Assembly: GCA_032207245.1 (NCBI GenBank)
Contig: CM063510.1
Coordinates: forward strand, 45,494,515 to 45,558,514
Length of the DNA: 64,000 bases
DNA from: Pardosa pseudoannulata
Taxonomy: Eukaryota; Arthropoda; Arachnida; Araneae; Lycosidae
Direction: 5' to 3'
In this document: piece by piece, positions 49,356-61,733 of the stretch
Layout: each line of letters starts with the position of its first letter
Position numbering within the stretch: the stretch's first letter is position 1
Notes under the pieces: generated by a model
The model's input: the letters and a program-made list of their open reading frames with translations, nothing else
What the model was told of the DNA's origin: nothing
Databases searched by the model: none
Program-made: the position numbers and the translations under genes

Positions 49356-49602
49356 TATAAAAAAATCTAATTGCCCATGATGGGTTTGTTTAAAAGTATC
49401 TAAATTCGCGGGATGTTTTAAATAGCATAATGATCTAAACGGTTTAAACTAATATTTCCCATTTTTATTTTCCTCTATCGATTTTTAGGAATGTGAAATC
49501 ACTAATTCACATTCTTACAAACGAATATAAATGCACAACGATCCCTGGAGAATTTGTGTAATTGCAGACTTTGGAACTCCTCTTGCACATTATTTAGATT
49601 GC

Positions 49603-49656
49603 TGGTTTGGTATGGCACCGGAAATCAGTTCCCTAATCAATCGGCCATCGTTCAGC
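49603..49656 (-). repeat. SINE family 1, internally deleted
   Basis: Tail tggtttgg joined almost directly to head sequence caatcggccatcgttcagc. Confidence 0.6.
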
Positions 49657-50501
49657 TTATTTGGATTGCGAAATCGACTTCGATGGAGTTTAGGGTTCCC
49701 CGGAATTTCATTCTTTATTTATATTCATCATCACCAAGTATGCAAGTTTTCTCACATATGGCAATTTGAGGAATTTTCCGACTGCAATTATGTATAAAAT
49801 TTTATATAACGTATTAAATAGTTTTAATACTTAAAGTTTATGCATATCATTGCATTTTTATTGCTTTTATAAAGTGGGTACCTATATTTTCTGAAAAGTT
49901 TCAGTATGATTTAGAGAATTTTAAAAAATTGTTATCCATAGGTTTGCGGATTTAAAAATTTAATACAATTTGTGTATAAATTTTATCTATACTGTGTTTT
50001 TTATTATTTTAATAGTAATATTTTAAGATTTTTAATGTCTTTTATTTGGTGATATGGATGTTTATCGCCACTATCTTAAATAGCAGTCGCCACTATTGAA
50101 GCCAAAAAATATTGCTAGAACAACATAGTGGCACTCTGAATCGCATTTTGAACGTGAATTTGGTAAAGTATTTTTTTTTATTTTAAAAAACCTTTTGTCA
50201 GAAACTTTTATAACATTTTATATAATAGTTGCTAGTCACCGTGGAAATATTTGACTAAAATTTTCCAATCCGTTTCAACAAAAATGAGCACAGTATTAAT
50301 CGAAGGAAAGAAATATATATACTATTAAAAGGTAATTCTTTAGAATGAAGCAATTTAAATTTCTCTGCTATTGCTACACAACATTGTTTATACTAGTATG
50401 ATAGTCACTGATGATAGAATATTCACTGATTTGTACTGTAGAACAAATCGTTAAACTTCAAAATTTGTAAAAGCAAGGAATGCTTAGAAGTAAAAGGATT
50501 T

Positions 50502-50529
50502 TTTTTTTTTGGCGGGGTGGGGGGGGGCA
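50502..50529. repeat. Poly-T/poly-G tract
   Basis: t(n) followed by ggcggggtggggggggg. Confidence 0.9.
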
Positions 50530-50692
50530 CCATAACATACCTTTAGAAAATTATACTTTAAAAAATAGATTAATATGTTATACACTCTTTAATGTTAAGA
50601 CAATTATATGAACGAGTTTTATTTTTTAATAAAAAATATAAAGATAAAATTAATGCATATTACTGTTGACACGAAATGTAATTTACTGTTAA

Positions 50693-51155
50693 CCCCTAAA
50701 CATGCACGATCGATTTAACTAGAGCGAGCTAAACTTGACAAACTGTGCACACTCGAGATAATTCGACTGGCGTTGTGCTTTATGCTGCTATAATTTTATG
50801 TGCTTCACCTTGTTTCGAAATATATCATACAAAAGAAAATTTTGATTAATTTTATAAATATTAGTATTGTTATTATTTATGTTTTAAAAGTATAAATAAG
50901 TATTTTTACTGATAATAATGTTTATTCTGAAATGGGAATTCAAAAAGACAGATAAAAGAAAGTCGATGTGCGTGTAATATTACAATATTCGACTATTTTC
51001 TGCAATGTTATCAAAATCCAAAATTGCGATAAAAATTTTGATTATTTTTGTATTTTTATAATTTTCTTGGCAAGAGAACGTTCTAAAATGTGTTTTTTAC
51101 ATAAAAAAATTGATTTTTTTACCGGCCTTTTTAAAAAAAGCTGTGCATTAAGGGG
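50693..51155. mobile_element. TTAA-flanked MITE, family D copy 3
   Basis: TTAA at 50689-50692 and 51156-51159; ends CCCCTAAACATG and, inverted, CCCCTTAATGC. The longest copy: it holds the gtgcacactcgagataattc block plus about 120 bp missing from copy 1 (tactgataataatgtttatt, partly present in copy 2). Confidence 0.85.
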
Positions 51156-51317
51156 TTAATGCATCGCCACGGGGACTAGTGGTTCATAAAAACGCATCGA
51201 TTGCTACGATTGAATGGGATGCCCACACACGAAGTTTCGTATTAATTTTTAAAATACAACTAAATATATATTTATAGCTTTTGTTAATCGTAAACTGCTC
51301 TTCTGTGGTCACACAGG

Positions 51318-52084
51318 TTTTGTTTGGAGCACTACGGCCTTTTTATTTCTTCTAAGTGAGGGCTAATGAGCCACGACCTACTACTCAAAGCTACTACCAG
51401 TTAGAATACTACTACCAGGTAGAATCTCAGTTACGGGGTCCGGCCAGTATGTCTTTGACTCTATTTTCATACAAGTGATTGCCAAATTGTCGCCAAGTGA
51501 TGTTTACAATTTGCTTCGTTTTGTATTAAGTTTATACCCAATTTCAAAGCATATTTTGAACAAAAAAAGGTTTGAAATTTTGTTAAGATGAATACAAATT
51601 TAAATTTGAGTTTTTAATGTATTTAAAGATGTTTTTGTACTGTTTATTAAACTAAACAGTGCGAAATTTTTGCAATAGGTGCAAATTAAGCAAAATACAA
51701 CCATTAGTTGGTTATATGTAAGCAATTAATGCTTATAAAATACTTAGTTATATTTATAAAATACTGTTGCTATTTAATGAAACTATTTTAAAACTATCAA
51801 AAGATTAAAAAGTAATAAAGTTTGGTACAAATTACTTCTAGAAATTATTAGCTTTCTCATCAAGAAGAGCAAGGTTTAACAAGGAACTGGGTTCTAGAAT
51901 TTGGAGATATCGCCCACGCTTGGCGTGCCCACTGAACTGGGTTCGGCGCCCCCCCCCCCCGAACTGGGATACGGCCCTCCAAGTGGCTACGAACAATCAT
52001 GTTAGCAACGGGATTCATACCCATAAGACCTTACCTAAGAGTACAGGAGAACTGTACTCTACCCCTTAGACGATCTTTCGGCCT
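51318..52084 (-). repeat. SINE family 1, split by about 580 bp of other sequence
   Basis: Tail and body at 51318-51395 (ttggagcactacggcc, gggctaatgag), head at 51981-52084 (gtggctacgaacaatcatg ... gatctttcggcc). The insert is AT-rich with a C-run near 51950 and has no clear ends. Confidence 0.65.
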
Positions 52085-52340
52085 TGTGGTCTCACAGATT
52101 TTCTCCCTATAATAAGCATTTCCATCTCTATAAAATCGTAATTGATTCGTTACTTACTCAGTATTTTCTTACAGAAGGATGTCAGTGTTACTTATAAAAA
52201 TGCAATCTAGTTAAAATTTAATTGTAAAATTTAATTGAAATGTAACTACCCTAAATGTATCACCCTAGTCCTCTAATGCGAGGGCTTCATAATTTTTTAT
52301 TTTCGAATATTATGTTGTCTTTTGAAACTGCAAAACTGTA

Positions 52341-52556
52341 AAGCCGAATGATTGACGAATGTGTCGGGCATTGGTCTGCAATACCGAAACTGGTGTGTTT
52401 CAATCCCACTGATGTCATGGATGTTCGTATCCGTTCGGATTCGGCATTGAGCATTATATTCCTAGACCCAATGGCATTATTTATTAATTCCGGCCAGTAG
52501 CATTTTTATTAGTCCTCTTGTAGAAATAAAATAGACCGTAGGGCTCCAAATCAAAT
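52341..52556 (+). repeat. SINE family 1 with small internal insertion
   Basis: Head aagccgaatgattgacgaat, B box tttcaatccc, about 50 bp extra around 52465-52510, then tagaccgtagggctccaaat. Confidence 0.75.
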
Positions 52557-53086
52557 TAAATCAGATATGTGGCATGGAATACACTATGAAGATCAATGGT
52601 TTATAACAGTGGTTTTTATAATGTAATGTATAAATGAAATGCGCTTAGAGGTTGTCAAAACGGTGGTTTGAGTTTAATATATCACAAGCATATGTGAATG
52701 CAATATTTATAAATATTAACTACAACAAATATCCTCCTTTAGGAAACAGTGGACTTTCAAATCTGCAGAAATTTATACATTAATTAGATATTAAGTAAAT
52801 ATTGATATATATATTAGTTATTAAGTAATATTATACTTTACAACAAAATGATTTGTTATTATGTAATTATCTATATTTTAGTAGAATTAGGTTACAGATT
52901 TTACCCAACCTACGTATTTTTTATGTAACACATTTTACTTTAGAACATGCTGTTTAGTCAATTAATCCATCATTATGTAGCATTGAAATATTTCAGGCTT
53001 ATTTTCAGCTGTTGAAAGAGCCGTTTCATCAGCTGTAAATAAGTTTTTCACAGGCGTAGAAGGAAGGGGGCTCGAAGTCTCTAGTC

Positions 53087-53560
53087 CAGGGATGGGCCAA
53101 CTCCTGCCCGCAGGAAGGTTTTATCCGGCCCGCGGATAGAATTTTAAGTTTCCGCTTCGAGGCAAATTAAAAGAAATATATATTTACACATTATATATCC
53201 ATCTCCTTTTCTACTTTGCTTAAATATTATATCCTAAGTTTATTATCTCACGCCCAGAAGATCAGCGATATATTTGCTTCATATATGTGAACAAGTGTTT
53301 TCAACTTTGAAACTTAGAAAGAATAATTTCAGAAGTAGACTGACAGATGAGCATTTAGCATCGTTCCTTAAAATCAGCACATCTCACTTCGAACCTCAGT
53401 ATAAGGAACTTTTAAAAATGAAATCGCAATTTCATTCATCTCATTAACTTATTTAAACCGTTAGGTACTTGTATATTGTTTTTAAAATTTTAGAAAAATT
53501 TATCTTGGCCCGCCAAATTTATTTTCTTTCGATTTTTGGTCCACGGCCGAAAAAGTCTGT
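53087..53560 (+). pseudogene. hAT transposon remnant (Zaphod/ZBED5-like)
   Basis: The left end CAGGGATGGGCCAACTCCTG with cccgc and cggcccgcgg is of the hAT type. A 60-codon frame ending at TAA 53445-53447 reads C-E-Q-V-F-S-T-L-K-L-R-K-N, FRSRLTDEHLASFLKIST, H-F-E-P-Q-Y-K-E-L-L-K: the C-terminal dimerisation region of hAT transposases. The rest of the gene and the right end are lost. Confidence 0.82.
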
Positions 53561-53803
53561 CCTTTCCGAGATTTTGGAATTTACTGTATTGTACACTGAA
53601 ATAACATTGAATAATACACGCTGTACACTGAAATAAAATTTCATTTTCAAATACATTGTTTAAACGGAAAACATAATACGAACTTCACATGGATTTAAGA
53701 TGAAATTTAAGATATTAAAATTTCTAGCTGCTTTTTAAATTCGAAATTGTTTTATATATTTACTGAAACTATTATACAAAATTATGCATTTTATACTTTT
53801 ATG

Positions 53804-53805
<2 letters not shown>

Positions 53806-53863
<58 letters not shown>
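53806..53863. repeat. (TA)n microsatellite
   Basis: About 55 bp of uninterrupted ta units. Confidence 0.97.
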
Positions 53864-53866
<3 letters not shown>

Positions 53867-53869
53867 TAT

Positions 53870-54910
53870 ATTTAATGTAGATTTTTCATGCAGATATAAG
53901 GATTAAATAATAATATTTGTATGCAATTTATTACTAAATTTTACTCATTTTTAGCTAAAAAATTGTGAATTTCGGGGAAGAGTGTCAACTTTAGTATTGG
54001 TTTAGTTTGAGCCCTACTCTCTCATGCAACTAAATCCTGAATAAAGCTCTGGTTGTTGCATCACTTTAAAGCTAATGACATACATCCTTTATACAGTAGC
54101 AAATAGTTTGGTAAGAGTAAAACCTAGACATATATAATAAACTTAGACATAAATAATTAAAAAATTAAAAAGTAGTTTTAATAAATGTACTCTGAATAAC
54201 GAAACAAGCATCTTAACGAAATTCCTTTATTTTCTGCTTACATATACGAAATCCAAGATTACACAACTTTTAAAACTGATTCTAAAATATAAAAAAGTAT
54301 ACATAAATAAAAAGAATTTTTTGTAGGGACAGAAAGTTTGCTTGAGTCATTTTTAAATAAAATTAATTACTAGCTATTCCATAATATTTGGAATTTCAAC
54401 AACTTAGAAAATATTCAGAAAAAAATTTCAAGTTTTTATTAATGTTCTTTGAGTTGAAATGATTAACAAAAAAGATTTCAACAGAATCCAGAACTTTTTA
54501 ACTTTTGATATTCTAAGATTTTGAATGTCCACTGTACCTTTAATCGATCATAAACATTCCATTATATAATTAGCATCCTGTAACTACATACACACAAATT
54601 TTCTTTTCAACATTTAAACAATTTTGGCACTTTTTGTATAAAATAAATTAAGAATAGTTTTAGAATATACTACCTTGAAGATATCTTTGTCACAACGGCT
54701 CATTTTATCAATTTTGTATTCAACAATAAAAAACCAAGCTTCAAATTGACAAAACACGACTTGTAAGTTCTGGAGCTAGCAATTCGATTGAAATCAAAAT
54801 AACGCAACGAAAAACCGAGTAACTCGGCAATCATAACGTGTGGAAAGAAAAAATGCAAAGCTTTGCATAACAACTCAAACAACACGCATATAATGTCACA
54901 CATACACATA
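53870..54910. other. AT-rich intergenic stretch, nothing supported
   Basis: No coding or repeat-family signal recognised. Confidence 0.45.
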
Positions 54911-54915
54911 ACTAA

Positions 54916-54974
54916 ACGTATTTAGTAGATTTGTGGTGGTTAGCGAGTATCCATCACAAATCTACTAAATACGT
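54916..54974. repeat. Perfect 20-bp hairpin next to a TTAA-type end
   Basis: acgtatttagtagatttgtg and its exact reverse complement around a 19-bp loop. It is followed by a smaller inverted pair (atttttacgt/acgtaaaaat) and an end-like gcccgcacgcgaagtgttaa at about 55030-55049. Possibly the right end of a family-C-like element whose left end was not found. Confidence 0.6.
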
Positions 54975-55059
54975 ATTTTTACGTGTACCGCGCTACAGTG
55001 ACAGACTGCAAAAAAACGTAAAAATACATTGCCCGCACGCGAAGTGTTAACATTAGTTT

Positions 55060-57780
55060 TCTTCAGCTCATCCTGTATCTAAAAATGTGCATATGGTATT
55101 CCTATTTCGACCATGAGGTGATATTCAAAGCTTTCACAACAGACATTAATCTTATACAATTTTTTATATAAATATCCAAACCAATTTATGACATAATATT
55201 GATTGTAATTACCTCAAAAAATCCCGTAACGGAAATTACAGGAATTGTTGCATAACTTTCATATTCTACTTTTTTCTGGCATGTTGCATTTTAGTGAATA
55301 TCTTTGCAGTGAGTGGTTCTAAAAAATTGAATAACGTCGTATGTTCTCCATTAATACGCATCCATATATCAGTAAAGGTATTTCTCAAATTAGCTGTAGC
55401 TTTGGCAATTATTTGCATTTAAACGCAAAGCTGTTTAAAGACACATCTTTTGGTTGAAATAGGTATACACAAAACCGTGGTAGAAATAGTGTTAACCACA
55501 AATCAGCGTTTAATCACTCACAATATTAAAATGAAATAATCAATAGAGTTAAAATACATGTATTTTAATAGGAGATCCTTATTTAAGTTTCTTATTTTTG
55601 TGATAGCAATAGATCACTGGAGACTGGCTCGTTTAATTACAGAATCTGTCTGAGATTGTGGACATTTCACAATTTTTCATGTCTACATTTTTCATGTAAA
55701 GAAATAGCACATAGTTCAAAGGAAACTGAAAACAATTATAAATAGAATATTGCTACTTCAAAAATCAATACCGAAGAGAAAAGTAAATAGATCATATGTT
55801 GAAATATAAACATATTGTGTTGTTTTGTCCTATTTTTATTTATATTTTACCTTAGCCTTTAAAGGAGCTTTATTTCTAGAAATGGTATATTATAAAAATA
55901 TGATAAAGATTATTTTAATTTTCAATATTCTTATTATATGTTCAAGAAATTTATTATTATTTATTTTCTGATGTTATTAATAGAAGGCAGCAAAAAGGAG
56001 AAAGGGTGAATTAACTTAACGTGGGCATTTAATAATTTCTTCAAATATGGTAAATATACTAATCACTGCCTTAGAAAGTGCTAAAAGAATCTAGAATATT
56101 AGTTTTTTACCTTTTAAAGTTTCATATATTTTACTCTATTGATCATTAACTGGGATATAACTGATTACAGATTAATACTCTGATTATTGACATGGTCTAT
56201 GAGAGTGTGGACACTTTTCAGAAATAACAACAAAACACTTACTCAAATATTTCAATTATTAGATTATTATCATTCACACCTTTTATTTAACATTAAAATA
56301 ACTGACGTACATTACTGGAAAGAGATAGTGAATTTATTGATTACAGTCAGTGTCTATAAAGATACAGACATATAAACAACGCATCCATACAGGGATAAAG
56401 TGTTTTCCACCAATTTCAGAGATTAGTTTTCAATAGCATATAAACAGCAAAATATTAAACAAACAACTTCAATTAAAGACTGCTTATTATTTTACTTTAA
56501 AAGTGCATTTCAATTAAAATAATTCTTAGAACATATTCAAGTTTTGAGGCTCGAATCAAAATATCTAGCATTAAACATCTTATTAATTCCGTTCCATTTA
56601 AAACTTTAGTGCTATTAAGATCCTATAATTGTACATAAAAATTGTTACTACGTTTTAGGTTTCTTCGTATCCTTATTCAAATATGATGTGTTGTTTAATA
56701 CGGCATTAATTTTTATTTGTGAAACGACAGATTATGAAAATTGCTACTCTATGGCATGCTAGAGCAAAACAGTGAATAAAAATTGAACGGTACTTTTAGA
56801 TAAACATCAGTGTATATAAAGGTTACACATTGAGTGTTTTACATACAAGCTATATATTATGTACAGATCATATTGCTAAAAGACATGCTTTAATCAAAGT
56901 TACATGAAATGAAATAGTATGTTCGATACCTTAAGAACAAAAGGTTTTTGGTTTTGTGTACAAATGTTTCTGTACTTGTGTACTTGTGATATATCTAAAT
57001 ATATATACGAAAAAGGAGAGAATTTTTAGGGTGCATTCTTTATTAAAGATTTGACGTTTTAATATATGAAATAAATAAATATAAAATTTTATCAAATGTT
57101 TTTTACAAACATTTCTGTAAAATGCTATTGTTTATCATGGAACTGTAGGGATATGAAAAAAGATAAATTAGTATTCTATTGTTATGTACGTAACTTCATA
57201 CAAATCATGATTATTCGGACATGAAATCTGACAAATATTCGATAAGAAATTTGTTCACAAAACCACTACCATCCTCCATGAAATATTTAAATTTCTAATA
57301 TAAAATATTTATTAAACATTCTTTATTTAGCAGAAAATAGGGTTGTTTTTATTTCAATATATTTTATCATAAACTTTGGTCAGTTTTAATTTGTATATAA
57401 TTTTTTGAAGTATTCCGCATTAAATATAAAATTATGTAGAAACTGTTTTGACAAGAATGCACGTTTAATATTTAAGGTAAGTAGTAACAAAACCCTGAAG
57501 GATTATTAAATAATTAACAAGTAAAACTACTAGCAAAACCATCATACTTTATTAAATCTCCTGAAATGAATGTCACAGAAATGCTGAAAATAACTTTTGG
57601 CCCACAGTGTGTTTCTCACTTTTTGCTTTATAACTAACTTTTTAAATGTCTCTAGAAATTTTTTGATTCACATTGATAACATGTTTTGAAATAGCTCAGC
57701 TGCGCACGAATATTTGTAACATAGCAGAACAGCTGAGTTTATAATAGAAGATTTAATTATAAATATATATGACTTCCGTC
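55060..57780. other. AT-rich stretch before the kinase terminal exon, nothing supported
   Basis: No repeat or exon could be assigned; the last 200 bp would be kinase 3' UTR. Confidence 0.45.
57548..57553 (-). promoter_or_regulatory. Candidate polyadenylation signal of the kinase gene
   Basis: AATAAA on the minus strand about 230 bp after the stop codon; assignment is by position only. Confidence 0.35.
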
Positions 57781-57781
57781 T

Positions 57782-57888
57782 TCAGACGCTGTATTCCGTC
57801 GGTGACAGCAGACGTCGGTTTTCATACGGACCGATGGCAACAGTAGACATCTTGGGGAAGGTTAATTGTGTCATCAGGGATGTCTCCT
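57782..57888 (-). CDS. Tyrosine kinase terminal exon
   Basis: Acceptor atatttcag before 57888; stop TGA (minus) at 57782-57784. Joined to the previous exon it reads EETSLMTQLTFPKMSTVAIG, PYENRRLLSPTEYSV, stop. The Tyr-Glu-Asn is a typical Grb2-type SH2 site (Y-x-N), and the Tyr-Ser-Val end could bind a PDZ domain. The frame stays open from acceptor to stop and the region is GC-rich compared with its surroundings, which supports coding. A minus-strand AATAAA lies at 57548-57553. Confidence 0.72.
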
Positions 57889-57997
57889 CTGAAATATGAT
57901 AGAAAACAATATAAATTTCATGATAACCAGAAAAAAAACTATAATTACGTATCTATGAACGAAAATCATTAAGACCTTGTCCACCAAACATGATAAA

Positions 57998-59891
57998 CAC
58001 TCAACCAAAACATTAGGACCACCTATCAATAATGAGTTGGCCCACCTTTAGCGCACAACACAGCTTTAATCCGCCTTGGCATGGATGCCACAAGTAATTG
58101 GTACATATTCGGAGACAGATTATACCAGATGTTTAAGGAACGGTTAACCAATATATTGCGAATTGGTGGTCTTTGAACTCTGAGCAGCCATCCCATGACA
58201 TCCCAAATGTGTTCTGTCGGATTGAGATCCGTTGAGATAGACGGCCAGAAGATAAACTGGAATTCAGCATCATGTTCCTGGAATCACTCCAACACAATTT
58301 TATCCTTGTGACATGGGGCGTTGTCCTGTTGGAGCATTCCATTTATATCTGGACCAGTCGCGATGTTCTCGGGCCCAGCGTAGGCGCAGTTGTCGACGAC
58401 GCTTGGTTAGCAAAGTCACACCAATGGGACTTTTGCTGCGTAGCCCCATATCCAACAGTGTCCACTGAACAGTGTGCTCTGATACTATTCTACTTGGCTC
58501 TTCATTGTATTGGGTTGTCAGCTGAGCAGTCTGGCTCCGGTTTTGCTTCACCATGCGAGACAGTCTCCCGCGATCTTTTTCTTTGATAGTGTGTGGACGT
58601 CCAACACTTGTACTGTCTTGTACTGTTGGTTTTATCGACATTCATCCACTTTGCATAAATACTAACAACTGTAGATCCCGAACAACCCACGAGTCGTGCA
58701 GTTTCGGAAATACTTGTTCCGAGCCATTTCAATCTGCCCTCTATCAAAATCGCTTAGATCCGTAGCCTTTCCCATAACACACAGAAGTAAGTGAAAGAAT
58801 GATTCTTCAGGACCACCAGGACCATCAGGATGAAGTGTGGGATCAGCGTCATCTGGGTAGAAATCCTCACGGGCGCTGGCTTTTTCCTCTTCAGTGGCTT
58901 GTCAGTAGAGGTCGGCTAATTGTTAGTAAACAGAAGGAGAGAGAGAAATAAAGGATAGAGTCAAATATTCACGAACTTCATGAGACTAGAGTCCGGGAGA
59001 TAATACTCACGTACACTAGTAAGGGTTCAGAGAATGAACAAAAGGATAGGGAGTTTTTTTTTGCCGTTATGAAGAGTAAGGAGTTCATAGCTTATTAATT
59101 TTTAAAAAATATTTTATAAATTTTTTTTACCGTGCAAGCACGTATAATTTTAATTTTTAATATTTTTTTTAAAAAACAAAGAAGGCAAGAAAAAAAATTT
59201 TAAAGAGAGAGTGCGACTCTGGGGTGCTTACGATTTCTAGCATCGGCGTGGTCATAATCGAAGTATTCCAAGAGGAGATTATTTCTAATATTGTTGTAAA
59301 AATTTTCAGCTAAATGTCTGTAGAAATTTGGAAGAGTGGGGATATTAAGTTCTTTGTGTATGTCGATATTGCGGACATACCAGTGTGCTTTCGCTATCAT
59401 CTTGATGGTTACGTTCTGTTGAGAGGTGAGTAATTTAATGTTGGAAACTGCTGCATATGACCAGGCCGGAGCTGCGTAGGATATGAGAGGGCGAAGGAAA
59501 CTTTTATACAGGAGCAACTTGTTTTCTAATCATAAGAGCTGTTTCGAGCAATTAGGGGGTATAAGAGTCTTTTAGCGGCTCGAAATTTATGCCGAATATC
59601 GATGATGTGATATTTCCAGGTAAGGTTTTTATCGAGGGTCACATCGAGGTACTTGACTCTGTTAGACCAGGGGATGTTAGTATTGTATATTTTAATGTTG
59701 TTATTATTGTAAGAAGAAGGTCTTTTACTAGTGAACATGACAGCGATGCACTTTTCGGTGTTTAAAGGAATTTTTCCAGACTCTCCAGCAGCAGTTAAAT
59801 ACCACTTCCATCTGATCACGTGCCATCCATGTCATCCAGGCGAGTTCATTGCAAAATGTAGGGGTGGTCATAATGTTTTGGCTCTTGAGTG
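57998..59891 (-). mobile_element. Tc1-like transposon split by a LINE
   Basis: Ends CACTCAACCAAAACATTAGG (left) and, inverted, CACTCAAGAGCCAAAACATT (right). Left part 57998-58810 carries the start of a decayed minus-strand transposase: S-I-S-E-T-A-R-L-V-G-C-S, I-K-E-K-D-R-G-R-L-S-R-M-V-K-Q-N, V-S-E-H-T-V-Q-W-T-L-L-D-M-G, with frameshifts. Right part 59772-59891 is the end also seen at 11020-11136. Same family as 10433-11136; the catalytic half is missing. It sits in the last kinase intron. Confidence 0.88.
58811..59773 (-). pseudogene. 5'-truncated LINE (Jockey-type reverse transcriptase end) inside the Tc1 element
   Basis: Minus frames: IPLNTEKCIAVMFTSKRP, Y-N-N-N-N...V-K-Y-L-D-V-T-L-D-K-N-L-T-W-K-Y-H-I, then (frame change near 59520) LLYKSFLRPLISYAAPAWSY, A-A-V-S-N-I-K, LLTSQQNVTIKMIAKAHWYV and a tail ending A-L-S-L. 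This is the region after the reverse-transcriptase catalytic motifs in Jockey-like LINEs. The Tc1 sequence stops at cttca on the left and resumes at actctccagcagc on the right. Confidence 0.87.
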
Positions 59892-60459
59892 TATATGTTT
59901 TTTGATAATGCCTTGACACTTGCCTGTTATGCATTCGCCCATATAACGGACTTTATTGACCATTTTATTACTAGCATATAGTTCGTGATATGACGGGATC
60001 GGTAAAATTTTTAATATTCCAGAATTGTAAAGTAATGGATGCCTCTATCCATTCCAGGTCCAACCGCTTCATAAATTCGAGAACAGAAGGGCAGATAACT
60101 GAGGCTGTTATTATATAGGGGATGGAAGCACTATATAGGCGGTCCGTGCTGGTTAAAAGTAACTTTAAATGTTTCGTTCATTTATGTATCACATGTGGTC
60201 GATTGGAGAATGGTCAGTTAATCTGAAGGGCAAAGACAACTGGTCGACTCCTTGTAAAGAAAATTGGGTAATAGCATAAACGCATTGTCTTGTTGGAAAA
60301 TGACTTGTGAGTGTCCAAAAATGGTACCATTATAGGCTTAATCTAAAGAGCATAATTTTGGATATACATGATTATAGTTGTGCTACACTTATTTTTCAGC
60401 TCGGATTTTGAATAGACATAACATTTCTTGATTTAGTATTCTCTCGAAAAATACACTTA

Positions 60460-60619
60460 GCGACCGCATGGTAGGGGTCTGCTCTTCGGTATAGAAGTTC
60501 GAAACTCACTACCATAGATGTTTGAAGCCGTTTGAGATTGGCTTTAAGCAGAAAATAGGTCACGGTCTCCATAAATTCATGCAGTGAAACTGTAGACCAC
60601 AATGTTCCAAACCAAACCT
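60460..60619 (+). repeat. SINE family 1, diverged
   Basis: Head gcgaccgcatggtagggg, agttcgaaactc B box, tail ccaaaccaaacc; in a kinase intron. Confidence 0.8.
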
Positions 60620-60950
60620 GGAAAAGGCTTGCCTTTGGGGTATAAATGTATAAAAATATTTTAGTTCGGATTTAAAATACAAGAGCAGGCATGCCCGTTT
60701 ATTTCCCCACTGGTCAATTCCGACAAAGTTTTCCCCTCCGCACATGGTTACAGATTTTCAATGTCCTGAAGTTACTCTCAAAATTTTCATGCACTGGAAA
60801 AACTTTAAGTCCAATTTTAAATTAGATAACTTATTTAAAACTTCAGCGGAATTCATTCCCAATTTATATGAGATTCCTGCACTATCTTACTTTATACTCA
60901 TATAATTTTACACATGGATGTTTTGAAATGTAATTTGGTAAGTAATTTAC

Positions 60951-61011
60951 CTGTTGGTCTAAGTCTTTTCACAGGTGGTTGACGTTCCTCCTCTCTCAAA
61001 GGTAGATAATG
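60951..61011 (-). CDS. Tyrosine kinase exon (C-terminal tail, first part)
   Basis: Acceptor tttttag, donor gtaaat; 61 nt, phase 0 in and phase 1 out, fitting both neighbours. Product HYLPLREEERQPPVKRLRPT, a charged and proline-containing tail. The Y-L-P-L follows the kinase helix where other receptors have a Y-L-D-L phosphosite. Confidence 0.75.
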
Positions 61012-61394
61012 CTAAAAACAAATATTCAGAGTAAATTATAATGAAACCAAAATAAAAGTGTAATTTTTATTACGATCCCGTTGCGATGCTAGTTCTTAGG
61101 CACATAGTATATTAATTAATAAAATATTTTCAAAAATACAAGAAGATAAGTATTAAATTATATGAAAAGATAGAGAATTTAAGTTTCTTTTAAATTTCTT
61201 CTTGATACTATTTTTAAGAATAAAAGAAAACGTATTGGTATTAGGATTTTTTTCTTAATAACCATCGCAATCCTTTTTCTTTGAAAATCATATATTAATA
61301 ATATGTTAGCATGATAAATACTTTTATATGTATATAGTGGAATTTTCAACCTAAAACAATAACTTGATAGGAGGATAGAATAAGCGGTACTTAC

Positions 61395-61494
61395 CATGGA
61401 ATCATTGAGCAAGAACTCAAGTTTGCGGACCAAATCCTTGAAATGCGGCCTTTCATGTGGCTTCTCTCTCCAGCAAATCGTCATAAGTTGGTAT
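61395..61494 (-). CDS. Tyrosine kinase exon (kinase subdomain XI)
   Basis: Acceptor tgtttag, donor gtaagt. Product YQLMTICWREKPHERPHFKD then LVRKLEFLLNDSM: the invariant C-W-x-x-x-P-x-x-R-P-x-F motif and the closing helix of the kinase fold. The CWREKPHERP wording is close to Tie-type kinases. Confidence 0.94.
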
Positions 61495-61733
61495 CTAAAC
61501 ACAGAAAAAAAAACGGCAGAAATGTAATACAGTGTTTTACTCATGTGGATATGTGGTAGTGTAGTGCGAACATAATCTGCATACGGTTATATTTATATTT
61601 GACGTTTCCTGTGAAGATGAAATATCCAAATAAGAAGAAAATCTCTGCCTCTCCACGTCAGGAAGGCGTTTCTAATAAAAACAGCTGAAAAATCAGATTC
61701 ATATTTTTCTCGTTACTCCTTCCCACGGAAAGC

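Noticed and set aside
49531..49797. 88-codon plus frame
   Set aside because: Partly made of a deleted SINE; no family or splice support.
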